The translations under genes were made by a program, and so were the position numbers. The notes beneath the pieces were generated by a model. The model was not told the DNA's origin. It ran no database searches and saw only the letters and a program-made list of their open reading frames with translations. From DASPJR01 sp035628505 (GTDB lineage Bacteria; Planctomycetota; SZUA-567; H5-PLA8): DNA of 64,000 bases. The stretch covers positions 29,632-93,631 of the forward strand of contig DASPJR010000221.1 of NCBI GenBank assembly GCA_035628505.1. Direction: 5' to 3'. Shown piece after piece: positions 7,301 through 15,906 of this stretch (positions within the stretch are counted from its first letter, which is position 1; each line of letters starts with the position of its first letter).

Positions 7301-8347
7301 TTACTTCACACCCTCGAGCACGCCGCAGTGGACCAGCGTTGGCACGATCTCTTTTGGTTTCAGCCCCGCCTCCACAAGCCATGAGCGGTATTCGGCGGCG
7401 CTGTATGCGCGGCCTTCAGTGAGAGTGAAAAGAGCGGCGGAATAAAGCGCGATCGGTAGCGGGCCGTCGAGCGCATCGTTCAGGAAGACGTCGTGGATAA
7501 GAATCCGTCCGCCGGCCGGCAGCGCAGCGACGCATTTTGCGATCAGCTCCCGGCATTGCGGCACGTCCCAGTCGTGGAGCACGTTCGACAGCAGAACGGC
7601 ATCTACTCCCGAAGGAACCGGATCTGCGAACATGTCCCCGCTGCGGCATTCCAGTCGCGCGCTTACGCCGTACTCAGCGGCCATCTCGCTGGCAACCTTC
7701 AGCACTTCCGGCCGGTCCCACACGATGGCCTTCAGGGACGGATTCTTCTGCAGGCACGCGATGCTGTAGATGCCCGTGCCGCCGCCGACATCCAGGAGCA
7801 CGCGAGCCGACGATAGTGGCACGCGCTGCGCGAGCGCTGGCGCGCAGTTCCGCGCGCGCCCAGCCAGCGCCAACGTTAGATGCCGCGCGCTGGATTCCTT
7901 CTCCATGGCCGATTCGATGCCGTCGCGGTAGATGAACGCCGCGCCCTTTTCGTCCTTTGCATTGGCGGGTTTGTCGGTTTTGAGGCGCTCGGTCATTTCC
8001 TTGACGTTCGGCGCATCGGCCACCAGGCCCACATAGCCGCTCACATCGAACTCTCCGCCCGTAACCAGATGTTCGCGCGCCATCGCCGTCAGCTCCAGTT
8101 CGCCGCGCGGATTCGATGAAATCAACCCCATCGCACGAAGCGCCGTGAACAGTACAATCGCCGGCCGCACAGCTAGGCCCGCCTGCGCTCGCAGCGCGTC
8201 AAAGGAGACCGGTCCGCTTTTCAGTTTCGAAAAAATGTCGAAGTGCGCTACGGCTGCTGCGAGCAGTTCAGTCGCGTAGCTGCCGCGGAAGATTTCAAAC
8301 AGCGGCGTTGGATCGATTTCAGGAAGCTTCAGGGCAGAGCGGGGCAT
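7301..8347 (-). CDS. SAM-dependent O-methyltransferase (plant-type family 2)
   Basis: The 348 residues match the family 2 O-methyltransferase layout: an N-terminal winged-helix dimerisation domain (about 10-100), then a Rossmann fold with motif I LLDVGGGTGIYS (near 188), a WDRPEVL acidic loop, and SNVLHDWD, which carries the His that acts as catalytic base in related enzymes. The acceptor cannot be predicted; small phenols or polyketides are typical. The start has GGAG at good spacing. It converges on the parA-like gene with an 11-bp gap. It has no biosynthetic cluster around it. Confidence 0.85.
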   Translation of the reverse strand: MPRSALKLPEIDPTPLFEIFRGSYATELLAAAVAHFDIFSKLKSGPVSFDALRAQAGLAVRPAIVLFTALRAMGLISSNPRGELELTAMAREHLVTGGEFDVSGYVGLVADAPNVKEMTERLKTDKPANAKDEKGAAFIYRDGIESAMEKESSARHLTLALAGRARNCAPALAQRVPLSSARVLLDVGGGTGIYSIACLQKNPSLKAIVWDRPEVLKVASEMAAEYGVSARLECRSGDMFADPVPSGVDAVLLSNVLHDWDVPQCRELIAKCVAALPAGGRILIHDVFLNDALDGPLPIALYSAALFTLTEGRAYSAAEYRSWLVEAGLKPKEIVPTLVHCGVLEGVK

Positions 8348-8447
8348 GCAGATTTCTCCAACAATGATGTGCGCCTAATGCGTGCTGCGTAGCCTACCGC
8401 CAGCGCGCGCGTTTTCACAAGAAACTCCGATCAGGATAGCGTGGCAA

Positions 8448-9140
8448 TTAAGGCGCGCTCAGCGAGCGACCATTATCCTTCGCGCCGAGCTTCAGCAGAA
8501 AAGGCACGGCTTGTTCAGCCCACTCTTGCGGATCGGGATAGCTGGATGCTGAGGATCCAAAGCAGCTTTGCAGCATCTCCGTGTTGATGATGCCCGGATT
8601 CAAAGGAACAGCCGCCATGCCGGGAGGTAATTCCTGCGCGAGCGCCTGGGTGAGACCTTCGATGGCCCACTTGGTTGCGCAGTACGGAGCAACGTCGGGA
8701 GAGGTCGAGCGGCCCCAGCCGGAGCTGAAATTGACGATCACGCCGCTTTTGCGCTGAATCATCGCTGGCGCGAAGTGGCGAATGGTGTTCGCGACGCCTT
8801 TTATATTTACGTCGATCACGCGCGAAAACTCACCGGCGGGAACTTTCCAGAGCGGTGCATTCTGATTGATGAGCGCGGCGTTGTTCAGCAGCAGGTCCGG
8901 CGGTCCGTACTCCTTCAATAGGCGCGCGGCCCAAGCCTGAACTGCTGCGTCGTTTGAAACATCGAGCGACTGAAAATCGTGCGGTTTCTTAAGCGTCTGC
9001 GCAAGCCTTGCGATCTCCTTTTCCGAACGGCCGCAGCCGAGAACGGTATGTCCGAGCGAGGCCAGCTTTTCAGCCATGGCCAGTCCCAGTCCGCGCGTGG
9101 CGCCGGTGAGTACAACGATCTTATGAGTTGCTGCGGGCAT
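8448..9140 (-). CDS. short-chain dehydrogenase/reductase (SDR)
   Basis: The start is placed at the ATG for MPAATHKIVVLTG, which has AGAGG upstream; the open frame extends 41 codons further but that stretch has no SDR character. Motifs: the NAD(P) loop TGATRGLG, NNAAL (NNAG-type), catalytic Ser in NFSSGWG, and the YCATK active site (YxxxK). PGIINTEM follows the active site as in classical SDRs. The substrate is unknown. It is divergent from the TIM-barrel gene at 9315. Confidence 0.9.
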   Translation of the reverse strand: MPAATHKIVVLTGATRGLGLAMAEKLASLGHTVLGCGRSEKEIARLAQTLKKPHDFQSLDVSNDAAVQAWAARLLKEYGPPDLLLNNAALINQNAPLWKVPAGEFSRVIDVNIKGVANTIRHFAPAMIQRKSGVIVNFSSGWGRSTSPDVAPYCATKWAIEGLTQALAQELPPGMAAVPLNPGIINTEMLQSCFGSSASSYPDPQEWAEQAVPFLLKLGAKDNGRSLSAP

Positions 9141-9314
9141 GCTTGAACCTCTGCTAATCACGTTATTTACAAGTCCACCCATCATACCGACCTGGCGGCA
9201 TTCATCGACTTTTTTGTGCAACGGCCTTCGCGCGCCGGGGTAATTAGAAACGCTTGAATGCACTGCCGAAGCAATCGTCAGTGTAATGCAGATAGTGAAT
9301 TCGAAAGGGCAAAC

Positions 9315-10157
9315 ATGAGCGGACTGAACCGGCGGGCGTTTCTGAAGGGGAGTGCACTGGGCCTTGCGGCAATGAGCGCCACGGCGCGGCTAACTCAGGC
9401 GGCCGAGTCTCCTTTCGGTCCTTTCAAGATGGGCATGCAGACCTACTCAGTGCGCAACTGGAAAGTGTTTGACGAAGTTCTTCAGAAAGCGACGGAACTG
9501 GGCCTGACGCATCTTGAGTTCTGGAATGGGCATATGCCGCAGACCACGGATGCGGCAAAGATCGACGAGATGAAAAAGAAGCTGGCTGCGGTGAACATCA
9601 AGCCGGCGGCATATGGCGTTGTGAACATGGGCGCCGATCCAAAGGCCAATCGAGCTGTTTTTGAATTCGCTGCAGCGATGGGCATTGAGACCGTCAGCGT
9701 TGATTTCGATCCGAAGTCCATCATTTCACTCGATCGGCTGTGTGAGGAATTCCCGAACATCAAGCTGGGCATCCATAATCACGGCCCGAGATCGCGCTAC
9801 CAGACGCCCGATGACGTGCTCAACTGCGTCAAAGATCATCACAAGAACATCGGCGCTACGGCAGACCTCGGCCACTACATCCGCAGCCTGGTCGATCCCC
9901 TCGAAGTTATTGAGAAACTGAAGGACAGACTCTACGGAATTCATTTCAAGGATTTCAAGATCAACGATCAAGGCAAGGAGACCGGTGAAGCAATTCCCGG
10001 CGACGGTAAGCTGAAGGTAAAAGAAACGCTCGCACTTCTGAAAAAAGTCAATTTCCAAGGCTGTTTGTCACTGGAGTACGAATCCAACCCGAAAGACCCT
10101 CTGCCGGATATGAAAGTAGCACTAGAACGGATTAAAGCGGCTATAAAGGAGCTATAA
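9315..10157 (+). CDS. Tat-exported sugar phosphate isomerase/epimerase-like TIM-barrel protein
   Basis: The start at MSGLNRRAFLKG places a twin-arginine signal at the N-terminus (RRAFLKG, hydrophobic ALGLAAMSA, cleavage near TQAAE). AAAGGG lies upstream. The mature part is an AP-endonuclease-2-like TIM barrel: GMQTYSVR at strand 1, LTHLEFWNG, KLGIHNHGP, TADLGHY and YGIHFKDF carry the His/Asp/Glu metal positions, and LSLEYE closes the barrel. Such proteins are common in PVC bacteria, where they act on sugars or inositols outside the cytoplasm. The precise substrate is unknown. Confidence 0.88.
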   Translation: MSGLNRRAFLKGSALGLAAMSATARLTQAAESPFGPFKMGMQTYSVRNWKVFDEVLQKATELGLTHLEFWNGHMPQTTDAAKIDEMKKKLAAVNIKPAAYGVVNMGADPKANRAVFEFAAAMGIETVSVDFDPKSIISLDRLCEEFPNIKLGIHNHGPRSRYQTPDDVLNCVKDHHKNIGATADLGHYIRSLVDPLEVIEKLKDRLYGIHFKDFKINDQGKETGEAIPGDGKLKVKETLALLKKVNFQGCLSLEYESNPKDPLPDMKVALERIKAAIKEL

Positions 10158-10382
10158 AATGCACACTTTGCACGTGTGCACTCTGTTCAAGTCGGAAAAA
10201 ATGGCAAGACTCCGTAAAATTATGAATTACAATACATTGTGTGGTTGAAGATGTCCAAAAAATAAATCGTACTTATAGCTTTCTCCCCGCGAAAGCTCTT
10301 GCCAATTCGACCAAGCTTAGTAATCTGCACCCGCTGCACCTATTTGTAAAAATACAAAAAATTCCCGGAGGCGGGCATCGCT

Positions 10383-12224
10383 TTGATATCCGATGATGCT
10401 AGATGCAATGCCGTTTTGGTAGTGAGCGAAGGCGGAATAATACGGGGTGGGTCAGGCATATCAGAATTCTTCGGTTACCGTGAAGCAGACCTGATCGGAC
10501 AGCCCCATTCACTCCTTCTATCGCCACGCAGTCGCCTGCGTGAGCCGCTGGTCGGCCACAGCGAACAGCTTTTCCGGCGCAGAGACGGGTCCGAAATGTA
10601 CTGCGCCGTGCGGGTGAGCCGCTTCTCCCTTCCAGACAGCAGCACGCGCGTTTATCTCTATACGTTGAGCCGGTTGCCGGACAGCAGCTCCGATCAGAAT
10701 CACAATACTGAGACCGCCCTTCACGAGAGCCGCACACGACTGAAGCTTGCGCTCGAAGCTGCCGGTATGGACGCCTGGGACTGGGACATCACGCAGGACC
10801 GCGTGAGCTGCACCTTTCTTCCCGAGGGCCATACCGTTTCGCTCAGCGAGTTCATGGAATGGATTCATCCGGATGATCGCAGCCTGATCTCCAATGCGCT
10901 ACGCACGACGCTCGAAGAACACGGCAGCTACGTCGTCCAGTTCCGCATGTCTGCAGTCTCAGGTGTTCTGCGATGGTACCATTCGCGGGGGCACGTCTTT
11001 CGCAATCAGAACGGCGTTCCGGTCCGCATGATCGGCGTGTGCATGGACGTCAGTGACCGCATCTCGGCCGATGAGCGTGCCGCAAGGCTCTTTGAGCAAA
11101 CGCAGCGCGCCAGCCGCATGAAGGATCAGTTCTTTGCAATGCTTGCCCACGAACTGCGCAACCCGCTCATGCCTATGCGTAACGCGCTCGAAATCCTCTG
11201 CTCGCCCGAATGCATTCCGGCGCAGCGTGGACGCGCCGAACAGATGATCAAGCGCCAGATCGGACAGATGGCCCGACTGGTCGGCGACCTGCTGGATATT
11301 GCGCGCATCGAACGCGGCAAGCTCGAACTGCGCCTGCAGCATGTCGAACTCAAGCAGGTGCTGCGCGACGCGATGGAAACCTGCGGCCACATGATGCGCT
11401 CGCACCGGCATCTGCTGGAGATGGAATCATCAAGCGAACCCATTTATGTCAAAGGCGATGCGGTGCGGCTGGAGCAGATTTTCTGCAACGTGCTGGACAA
11501 TGCTGCCAAGTACACGCCCAACGGCGGCCGTATCAGCATTTTCGTCGAGCCGCAGGGGCCATACGCCGTAATCCGCGTGCGCGACAACGGCATCGGCATG
11601 CAGCCGGAGATGCTCGAACGCGTGTTCGACCTGTACGTCCAGGCGGAAGATGCGGCAGCTCAATCCGCGGGCGGGCTGGGCATTGGGTTGCGGCTGGTCC
11701 GGCATCTGGCAACGATGCATGGCGGTTCGGTGCAGGCCCGCAGCGACGGTCCGGGTAAAGGAAGCGAGTTCGTCATATCGCTGCCTCTGGTGTCAGATCT
11801 TCCCCCGCCTGAGCCGGAGAGTACGAGCGACGACAACGCGAGCTTATCAACAAGGTGCCTGCGGATCGTTCTGATCGACGACGATGCAGACAGCATTGAT
11901 TCGCTTCAGGAACTCTTCACGATCTGGGGGCATGAAGTGTTTACGGCGCAGAACGGGCGCGACGGCATCGACCTGGTGCTCAGGCACCGTCCGCACGTTG
12001 CGTTTGTCGATATCGGGCTGGTGGGCATCGATGGACACGAAGTTGCGCGGCGGCTCCGTGCGGCGCTCAAGAATTCCATGCTGCTGGTGGCGATCAGCGG
12101 TTTCGGGCAGCCCGAGGATCTCGCGCGATCAAAGAGCTCGGGTTTCGATCGGCACCTGGTCAAGCCGCCGGACATCCGTGATCTGCGTAAAGTTCTGCTG
12201 GAAGTTCCGCTGCCACAGCTTTGA
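10383..12224 (+). CDS. hybrid sensor histidine kinase with C-terminal receiver domain
   Basis: A TTG start at 10383 is preceded by GGAGG at 10367-10371. The order is PAS (about 5-90, GISEFFGYREADLIG), a second PAS/PAC (about 120-235), HisKA with H256 in FFAMLAHELRNPL, HATPase (NVLDNAAKYTP and RVRDNGIGM, then GLGIGLRLV), and a receiver domain from about 492 with IDDDAD and phosphoacceptor D543 (VAFVDIGL). It has no membrane segment, so it is a soluble cytoplasmic sensor. No output regulator is adjacent. The 225-bp upstream gap is AT-rich and may contain its promoter. Confidence 0.92.
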   Translation: MISDDARCNAVLVVSEGGIIRGGSGISEFFGYREADLIGQPHSLLLSPRSRLREPLVGHSEQLFRRRDGSEMYCAVRVSRFSLPDSSTRVYLYTLSRLPDSSSDQNHNTETALHESRTRLKLALEAAGMDAWDWDITQDRVSCTFLPEGHTVSLSEFMEWIHPDDRSLISNALRTTLEEHGSYVVQFRMSAVSGVLRWYHSRGHVFRNQNGVPVRMIGVCMDVSDRISADERAARLFEQTQRASRMKDQFFAMLAHELRNPLMPMRNALEILCSPECIPAQRGRAEQMIKRQIGQMARLVGDLLDIARIERGKLELRLQHVELKQVLRDAMETCGHMMRSHRHLLEMESSSEPIYVKGDAVRLEQIFCNVLDNAAKYTPNGGRISIFVEPQGPYAVIRVRDNGIGMQPEMLERVFDLYVQAEDAAAQSAGGLGIGLRLVRHLATMHGGSVQARSDGPGKGSEFVISLPLVSDLPPPEPESTSDDNASLSTRCLRIVLIDDDADSIDSLQELFTIWGHEVFTAQNGRDGIDLVLRHRPHVAFVDIGLVGIDGHEVARRLRAALKNSMLLVAISGFGQPEDLARSKSSGFDRHLVKPPDIRDLRKVLLEVPLPQL

Positions 12225-12246
12225 CGATACTGCGGCACAGCGACAG

Positions 12247-13923
12247 TTATTTCAACGGAACGCCCAGCAGCGTTTCAGCACCGGCTGCCGTGCCGGACAC
12301 AGACGGTACGATGCGGCCCACCGTGCGGTTCTGACGCGTGAAATACTTGTTGGCCAATGCCGGGACCTGCTCGGGCTTCACCGAACTGATGAGCTGAATA
12401 TCGCGGAAGAGGTTCCGCCAATCGCCGCTCAGCGCCTGGTAATCAGCGAGTTCCTGCGCCAGGCCCAGGTTTGATTTCAATCCGCGCAGCACGGCGGCGC
12501 GGTAGCGCGTGATCACGCGTTTCATCTCTTCGGCCGAGGGCGCTTCGGTTTTCACGCGCTCAATTTCAAGAAGCAGGTTTGCTTCGAGCTCTTCGACAGT
12601 CCCGCCCTCAACGGGTTCGGCGCTGATGAAAAACAGCCTGGGATAGCGCGAGCCCGGTCCGATCCACGAGCCGACAGACTGAGCTTTCTTGGTTTTGACA
12701 AGGCGTGAATACAGCCGCGAGGTCCGCCCGCCGGTGAGAATCTCATCCAGCATCATCAGGCCCGGCGTATCGGGATGGCTGCGCTCGGGAATATGGTAGC
12801 CGACGAACAGCAGCGGCTGTGACGGGAATTCAACATCGACACGGCGCTCGCCTTCCTGTGGCGGCTCGACGGTGACGAGGCGCTCCGGTTCGGGAGAAAC
12901 GGGCACGCGGCCAAAGTAATCGGTGAGAATCTTCTTTGCGTTATTCACGTCAATGTCGCCGACCACCGCCACGATCGTGTTGCTCGGCCGGTACTGCTCG
13001 CGGTAGAAGCGCTGAATCTTTTCGCGCGTGTAACCAAGGATGTCGCTCCGGTGCCCGATTACCGAGGTGCCATAAGGATGCGCCTGGAAGGCGACGCCGA
13101 GGAAAGTTTCATAGAGCTTGCCGAAGGGGCTCGATTCCGTGCGCATGCGCCGTTCTTCGAGGACCACCTGCTTTTCCTTTTCGAGCTGCCGCGGGACGGT
13201 GTTCATGAAACGGTCCGATTCCAGCGCCGCCCAGAGTTCCAGCTTGTTCGCCGGAAGAGAGATGTGATAGACGGTGCGGTCGTTGCTGGTCCACGCGTTC
13301 AGGCCGACGCCGCCGTTGCGATCGATCACATTGCTGTACTGGTTCTGCTCGACGTACTGTTCGGCGTCGCGGACCTTTTCGGCGAAGCTTTTGACGAACT
13401 GGGCAACAGTAGCTTTCTCTTCCGCCTTCATCTTGAAGCCGCTTTTTTCCCAGCCGGCAAAAAGAGCATTGAGCTCCTGCTGCACTTTTTCTTCCGCGCC
13501 TTTAGAAACGCCCGTACTCGTGACGCGCGCGAGGAGCGACAGAAAGGGATCGCGCATCTCGGCGGGCATCTTCTGTTCGAACGCCTGGATGTCATCGTAG
13601 AGTTTGTCGATCGCGGCGAAGGCGGCTTTTTCGGCGCTGAAATCACGCGTCCCTAAAAATGGCGTGCCCTTGAACGCGAGATGCTCGAGCTGATGCGCGA
13701 TGCCCGTGATCCCGACGCGTTCATCGGTCGAGCCGGTTTTGACGTACGTCACGCAGGAGATCACCGGCGCGTCGCCGCGCGGGTAAAGAATGACCGTCAA
13801 CCCGTTGTCGAGCGTGAAGGACGTGATCTTCGCCTGAATCTCGGCGAACTCTTCGCCGCTTAGTGATGCACTCAAGAAGCAAACAGCACAGACGATGGAA
13901 TGCAGGAGAGATTTCGTGCGCAT
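12247..13923 (-). CDS. M16 family (pitrilysin/insulinase) zinc peptidase, secreted
   Basis: A signal peptide (LLHSIVCAVCFLSASLS) precedes the M16 core. The inverted zinc motif HQLEH is at residues 77-81 (HxxEH), and the distal Glu is most likely E235 in AALESDRFMN. The spacing from E80 is about 155 residues, against about 76 in classical M16 enzymes, because of a charged helical insertion at about 100-185. The second half-domain (about 330-540, ending with VGRIVPS) is the usual inactive M16_C fold. It lies 13 nt downstream of nfo on the same strand and is probably co-transcribed with it. Confidence 0.9.
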   Translation of the reverse strand: MRTKSLLHSIVCAVCFLSASLSGEEFAEIQAKITSFTLDNGLTVILYPRGDAPVISCVTYVKTGSTDERVGITGIAHQLEHLAFKGTPFLGTRDFSAEKAAFAAIDKLYDDIQAFEQKMPAEMRDPFLSLLARVTSTGVSKGAEEKVQQELNALFAGWEKSGFKMKAEEKATVAQFVKSFAEKVRDAEQYVEQNQYSNVIDRNGGVGLNAWTSNDRTVYHISLPANKLELWAALESDRFMNTVPRQLEKEKQVVLEERRMRTESSPFGKLYETFLGVAFQAHPYGTSVIGHRSDILGYTREKIQRFYREQYRPSNTIVAVVGDIDVNNAKKILTDYFGRVPVSPEPERLVTVEPPQEGERRVDVEFPSQPLLFVGYHIPERSHPDTPGLMMLDEILTGGRTSRLYSRLVKTKKAQSVGSWIGPGSRYPRLFFISAEPVEGGTVEELEANLLLEIERVKTEAPSAEEMKRVITRYRAAVLRGLKSNLGLAQELADYQALSGDWRNLFRDIQLISSVKPEQVPALANKYFTRQNRTVGRIVPSVSGTAAGAETLLGVPLK

Positions 13924-13936
13924 GAGTGGAATTCTT

Positions 13937-14953
13937 TCAGCTTGGCTTTTTCTTGCGGGCGACCCTGGCTGACATCTTCGCTTTGGGCTTTTCTTTTTCC
14001 AGAGCTTTTGGCGCTTTGGTTTTTTCCGCGGCCTTTGGTGCCGACTTTGACGCGGCTTTCGTGCGCACCGCTCCCGGGGATGTCTGTTGCGGGCGCTCTT
14101 TTAAAATCGCAGGATCGGCGGCGCCGGCTTTGACGGCCAACTCAACCGCGCGCCAGAGATCCTCCGGTTCATCGAAAGGTTCGTCGCGCGGGGTTTCCAG
14201 CACGGCTGGCAGATCCCACACGCGCTTGTCACTGAAGAGAGCCGTAAAACCGGCAACGCCGATTTCGCCTTTACCGATGTGCTCATGGCGATCCAGGTGC
14301 GAACCAACGGCGCCTTTTGAATCGTTCAGATGCAGGCAACGCAAGCGCTTGAGGCCGATGGTGCGATCGATGTTGTCGAGCATCGCGCTGACACCGGCCG
14401 GCGTGCGGATGTCGTAGCCGGCCGCGAGCGCATGGCAGGTATCAAGGCACAGGCCCATGCGTTCAGTGCAGCACGCCTCCATTACCGCGGCAACTTCCTC
14501 GAATGTGGTGCCTAGCGTGGTGCCGCCGCCGGCTGTGTTCTCCACGAGAATCTCCGGACCGTCCGGCACAGCCTTCACCGCCGCCTGAAGGCAGTGGGCG
14601 ACACGCTTGCGCCCTTCCTCAGGCCCCGCGCCCATGTGGTTGCCAATGTGGACGACATAGAATTGAGCGCCGATCTGTTTCGCTCGCGCGACTTCCGTGA
14701 CAAAGCTTTCGCAGGAGAGCTTGTAAAATTTCTCATCGCGTGCCGCAAGATTGATCAGGTAGGTTGCATGCACGACAACCGGCGAGATGCCATTGGCTTC
14801 AACGCCCGCGCGAAACTTGCGGACAAACTCAGGGTCCAGCGGATTCTTCTGCCAGCCGCGCGGATTTCCGCAGAACACCTGCAGCACGCGGGCGCCAATT
14901 TCTTTTGCGCGCTCGACGCCGCTGCTGAACGAAAGATGCATTCCAAATCTCAC
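13937..14953 (-). CDS. nfo: endonuclease IV with a lysine/alanine-rich C-terminal tail
   Basis: A GTG start is preceded by GAGGAA. The first about 275 residues are endonuclease IV: HLSFSSG at the start, ILVENTAGGGT, CLDTCHALAAGYD, HLNDSKG with DRHEHIGKGEIG, and VLETP supply the His/Asp/Glu ligands of the trinuclear zinc site. The enzyme cuts DNA at abasic sites in base excision repair. Residues about 285-338 form a tail rich in Lys, Ala and Pro (KAAEKTKAPKALEKEKPK), resembling histone H1-like tails and probably aiding non-specific DNA binding. The tail is not part of the usual family length of about 280 residues. Confidence 0.95.
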   Translation of the reverse strand: MRFGMHLSFSSGVERAKEIGARVLQVFCGNPRGWQKNPLDPEFVRKFRAGVEANGISPVVVHATYLINLAARDEKFYKLSCESFVTEVARAKQIGAQFYVVHIGNHMGAGPEEGRKRVAHCLQAAVKAVPDGPEILVENTAGGGTTLGTTFEEVAAVMEACCTERMGLCLDTCHALAAGYDIRTPAGVSAMLDNIDRTIGLKRLRCLHLNDSKGAVGSHLDRHEHIGKGEIGVAGFTALFSDKRVWDLPAVLETPRDEPFDEPEDLWRAVELAVKAGAADPAILKERPQQTSPGAVRTKAASKSAPKAAEKTKAPKALEKEKPKAKMSARVARKKKPS

Positions 14954-15013
14954 TGCTTGTTCCTCATGAAAACGTGCGGCATCGCATGAATTTGCAACAG
15001 GGGTAACTACTGG

Positions 15014-15826
15014 CTAAAAGCCGCCCTTCTCAGCAGGGAGTTCCTTTTTCGTGTTCGGCTGGGGTGCGTTCTCCTGCTGCTCTTTAAGCTTTTCCTGAGC
15101 AGCCATTTCTTTGCCATCCAGGATGAAATGAATGCGGGCGCCGTCTCGCTTGAGCAGTTTTATGCTCTTCAAACCTTCCTTCATCTGGTCTTCGCCCTGC
15201 TTGTCTTTGAAAGTTCCCATCCTGGCCTGATCGACGAACCAGTTCACCACCATGCGCGAGAGCAGCGGCGCTTCGCGCTTGCGTAAATGCAGCCGGTGGA
15301 CTTTGGCTTTGCGCAGCTCGCCATCGACAATTTCGACCTCGAAATCGATCTCCGCGTTAATGTAAAGCGGCTTGCCGTCGGGCGATGGCTGGTCAACTAT
15401 CGGTGATGTAAATTTCAGTGAGAGCTTGTCCTTATCGACCAGGCCGACGCGGAAGGCGAGCGGGACATCTTTCTTGCCTTTCAGGCGTTCGCCTTCGAAG
15501 ATTTTTTCGAAAAGACCGTTGAACACGGCAGGCGTGACATAGTCTTCGTAAAGCTTCCCCGCATTTTTCGCCTTCTCTATTTCAATGATGACCCGTTCCA
15601 CATCTTCCTGCTCACCACCGGAGAGTTTCAGCGGTTCATAGGTTGCCGGAACAGGATCGGGCGCGTTTTTCAGCCAGCTCACCGATTGCCACACAAGTAT
15701 GCCGCAGATCAGGAAGGCGAACGCGCACGCGCCGGCGATGATCAAAAAGAACTTGAAGCAGCCCATGCTGCTTCTTTTCGGCGGAGAAGGTTCGGACACC
15801 TGGGAGGGGTGCTGTGGATCATTCAT
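15014..15826 (-). CDS. single-span membrane protein, unknown function (270 aa)
   Basis: A short Pro/Ser-rich cytoplasmic N-terminus leads into one membrane helix (about 23-50, FFLIIAGACAFAFLICGILVW). The rest is a soluble extracytoplasmic domain with alternating beta and helical segments, ending in a charged Gln/Lys/Pro tail. No family motif is seen. It sits 80 bp downstream of the large TPR gene on the same strand and may work with it in the envelope. Confidence 0.75.
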   Translation of the reverse strand: MNDPQHPSQVSEPSPPKRSSMGCFKFFLIIAGACAFAFLICGILVWQSVSWLKNAPDPVPATYEPLKLSGGEQEDVERVIIEIEKAKNAGKLYEDYVTPAVFNGLFEKIFEGERLKGKKDVPLAFRVGLVDKDKLSLKFTSPIVDQPSPDGKPLYINAEIDFEVEIVDGELRKAKVHRLHLRKREAPLLSRMVVNWFVDQARMGTFKDKQGEDQMKEGLKSIKLLKRDGARIHFILDGKEMAAQEKLKEQQENAPQPNTKKELPAEKGGF

Positions 15827-15906
15827 AGTACTGAAATTAAAAGCGATGCACGATAAAAGTAAACGCGGTTTTCCCAGAGACGCAGCTGCGCGTGCCTCTC
15901 TCCAAG

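Noticed and set aside
6003..7382. 459-codon minus-strand frame opposite the parA-like gene
   Set aside because: Arg/Gly-rich composition typical of a GC-rich shadow frame, while the plus strand has clear ParA motifs.
10160..10180. Palindrome TGCACAC/GTGTGCA after the TIM-barrel gene as terminator
   Set aside because: Seven-base stem without a T-tract; too weak to call.
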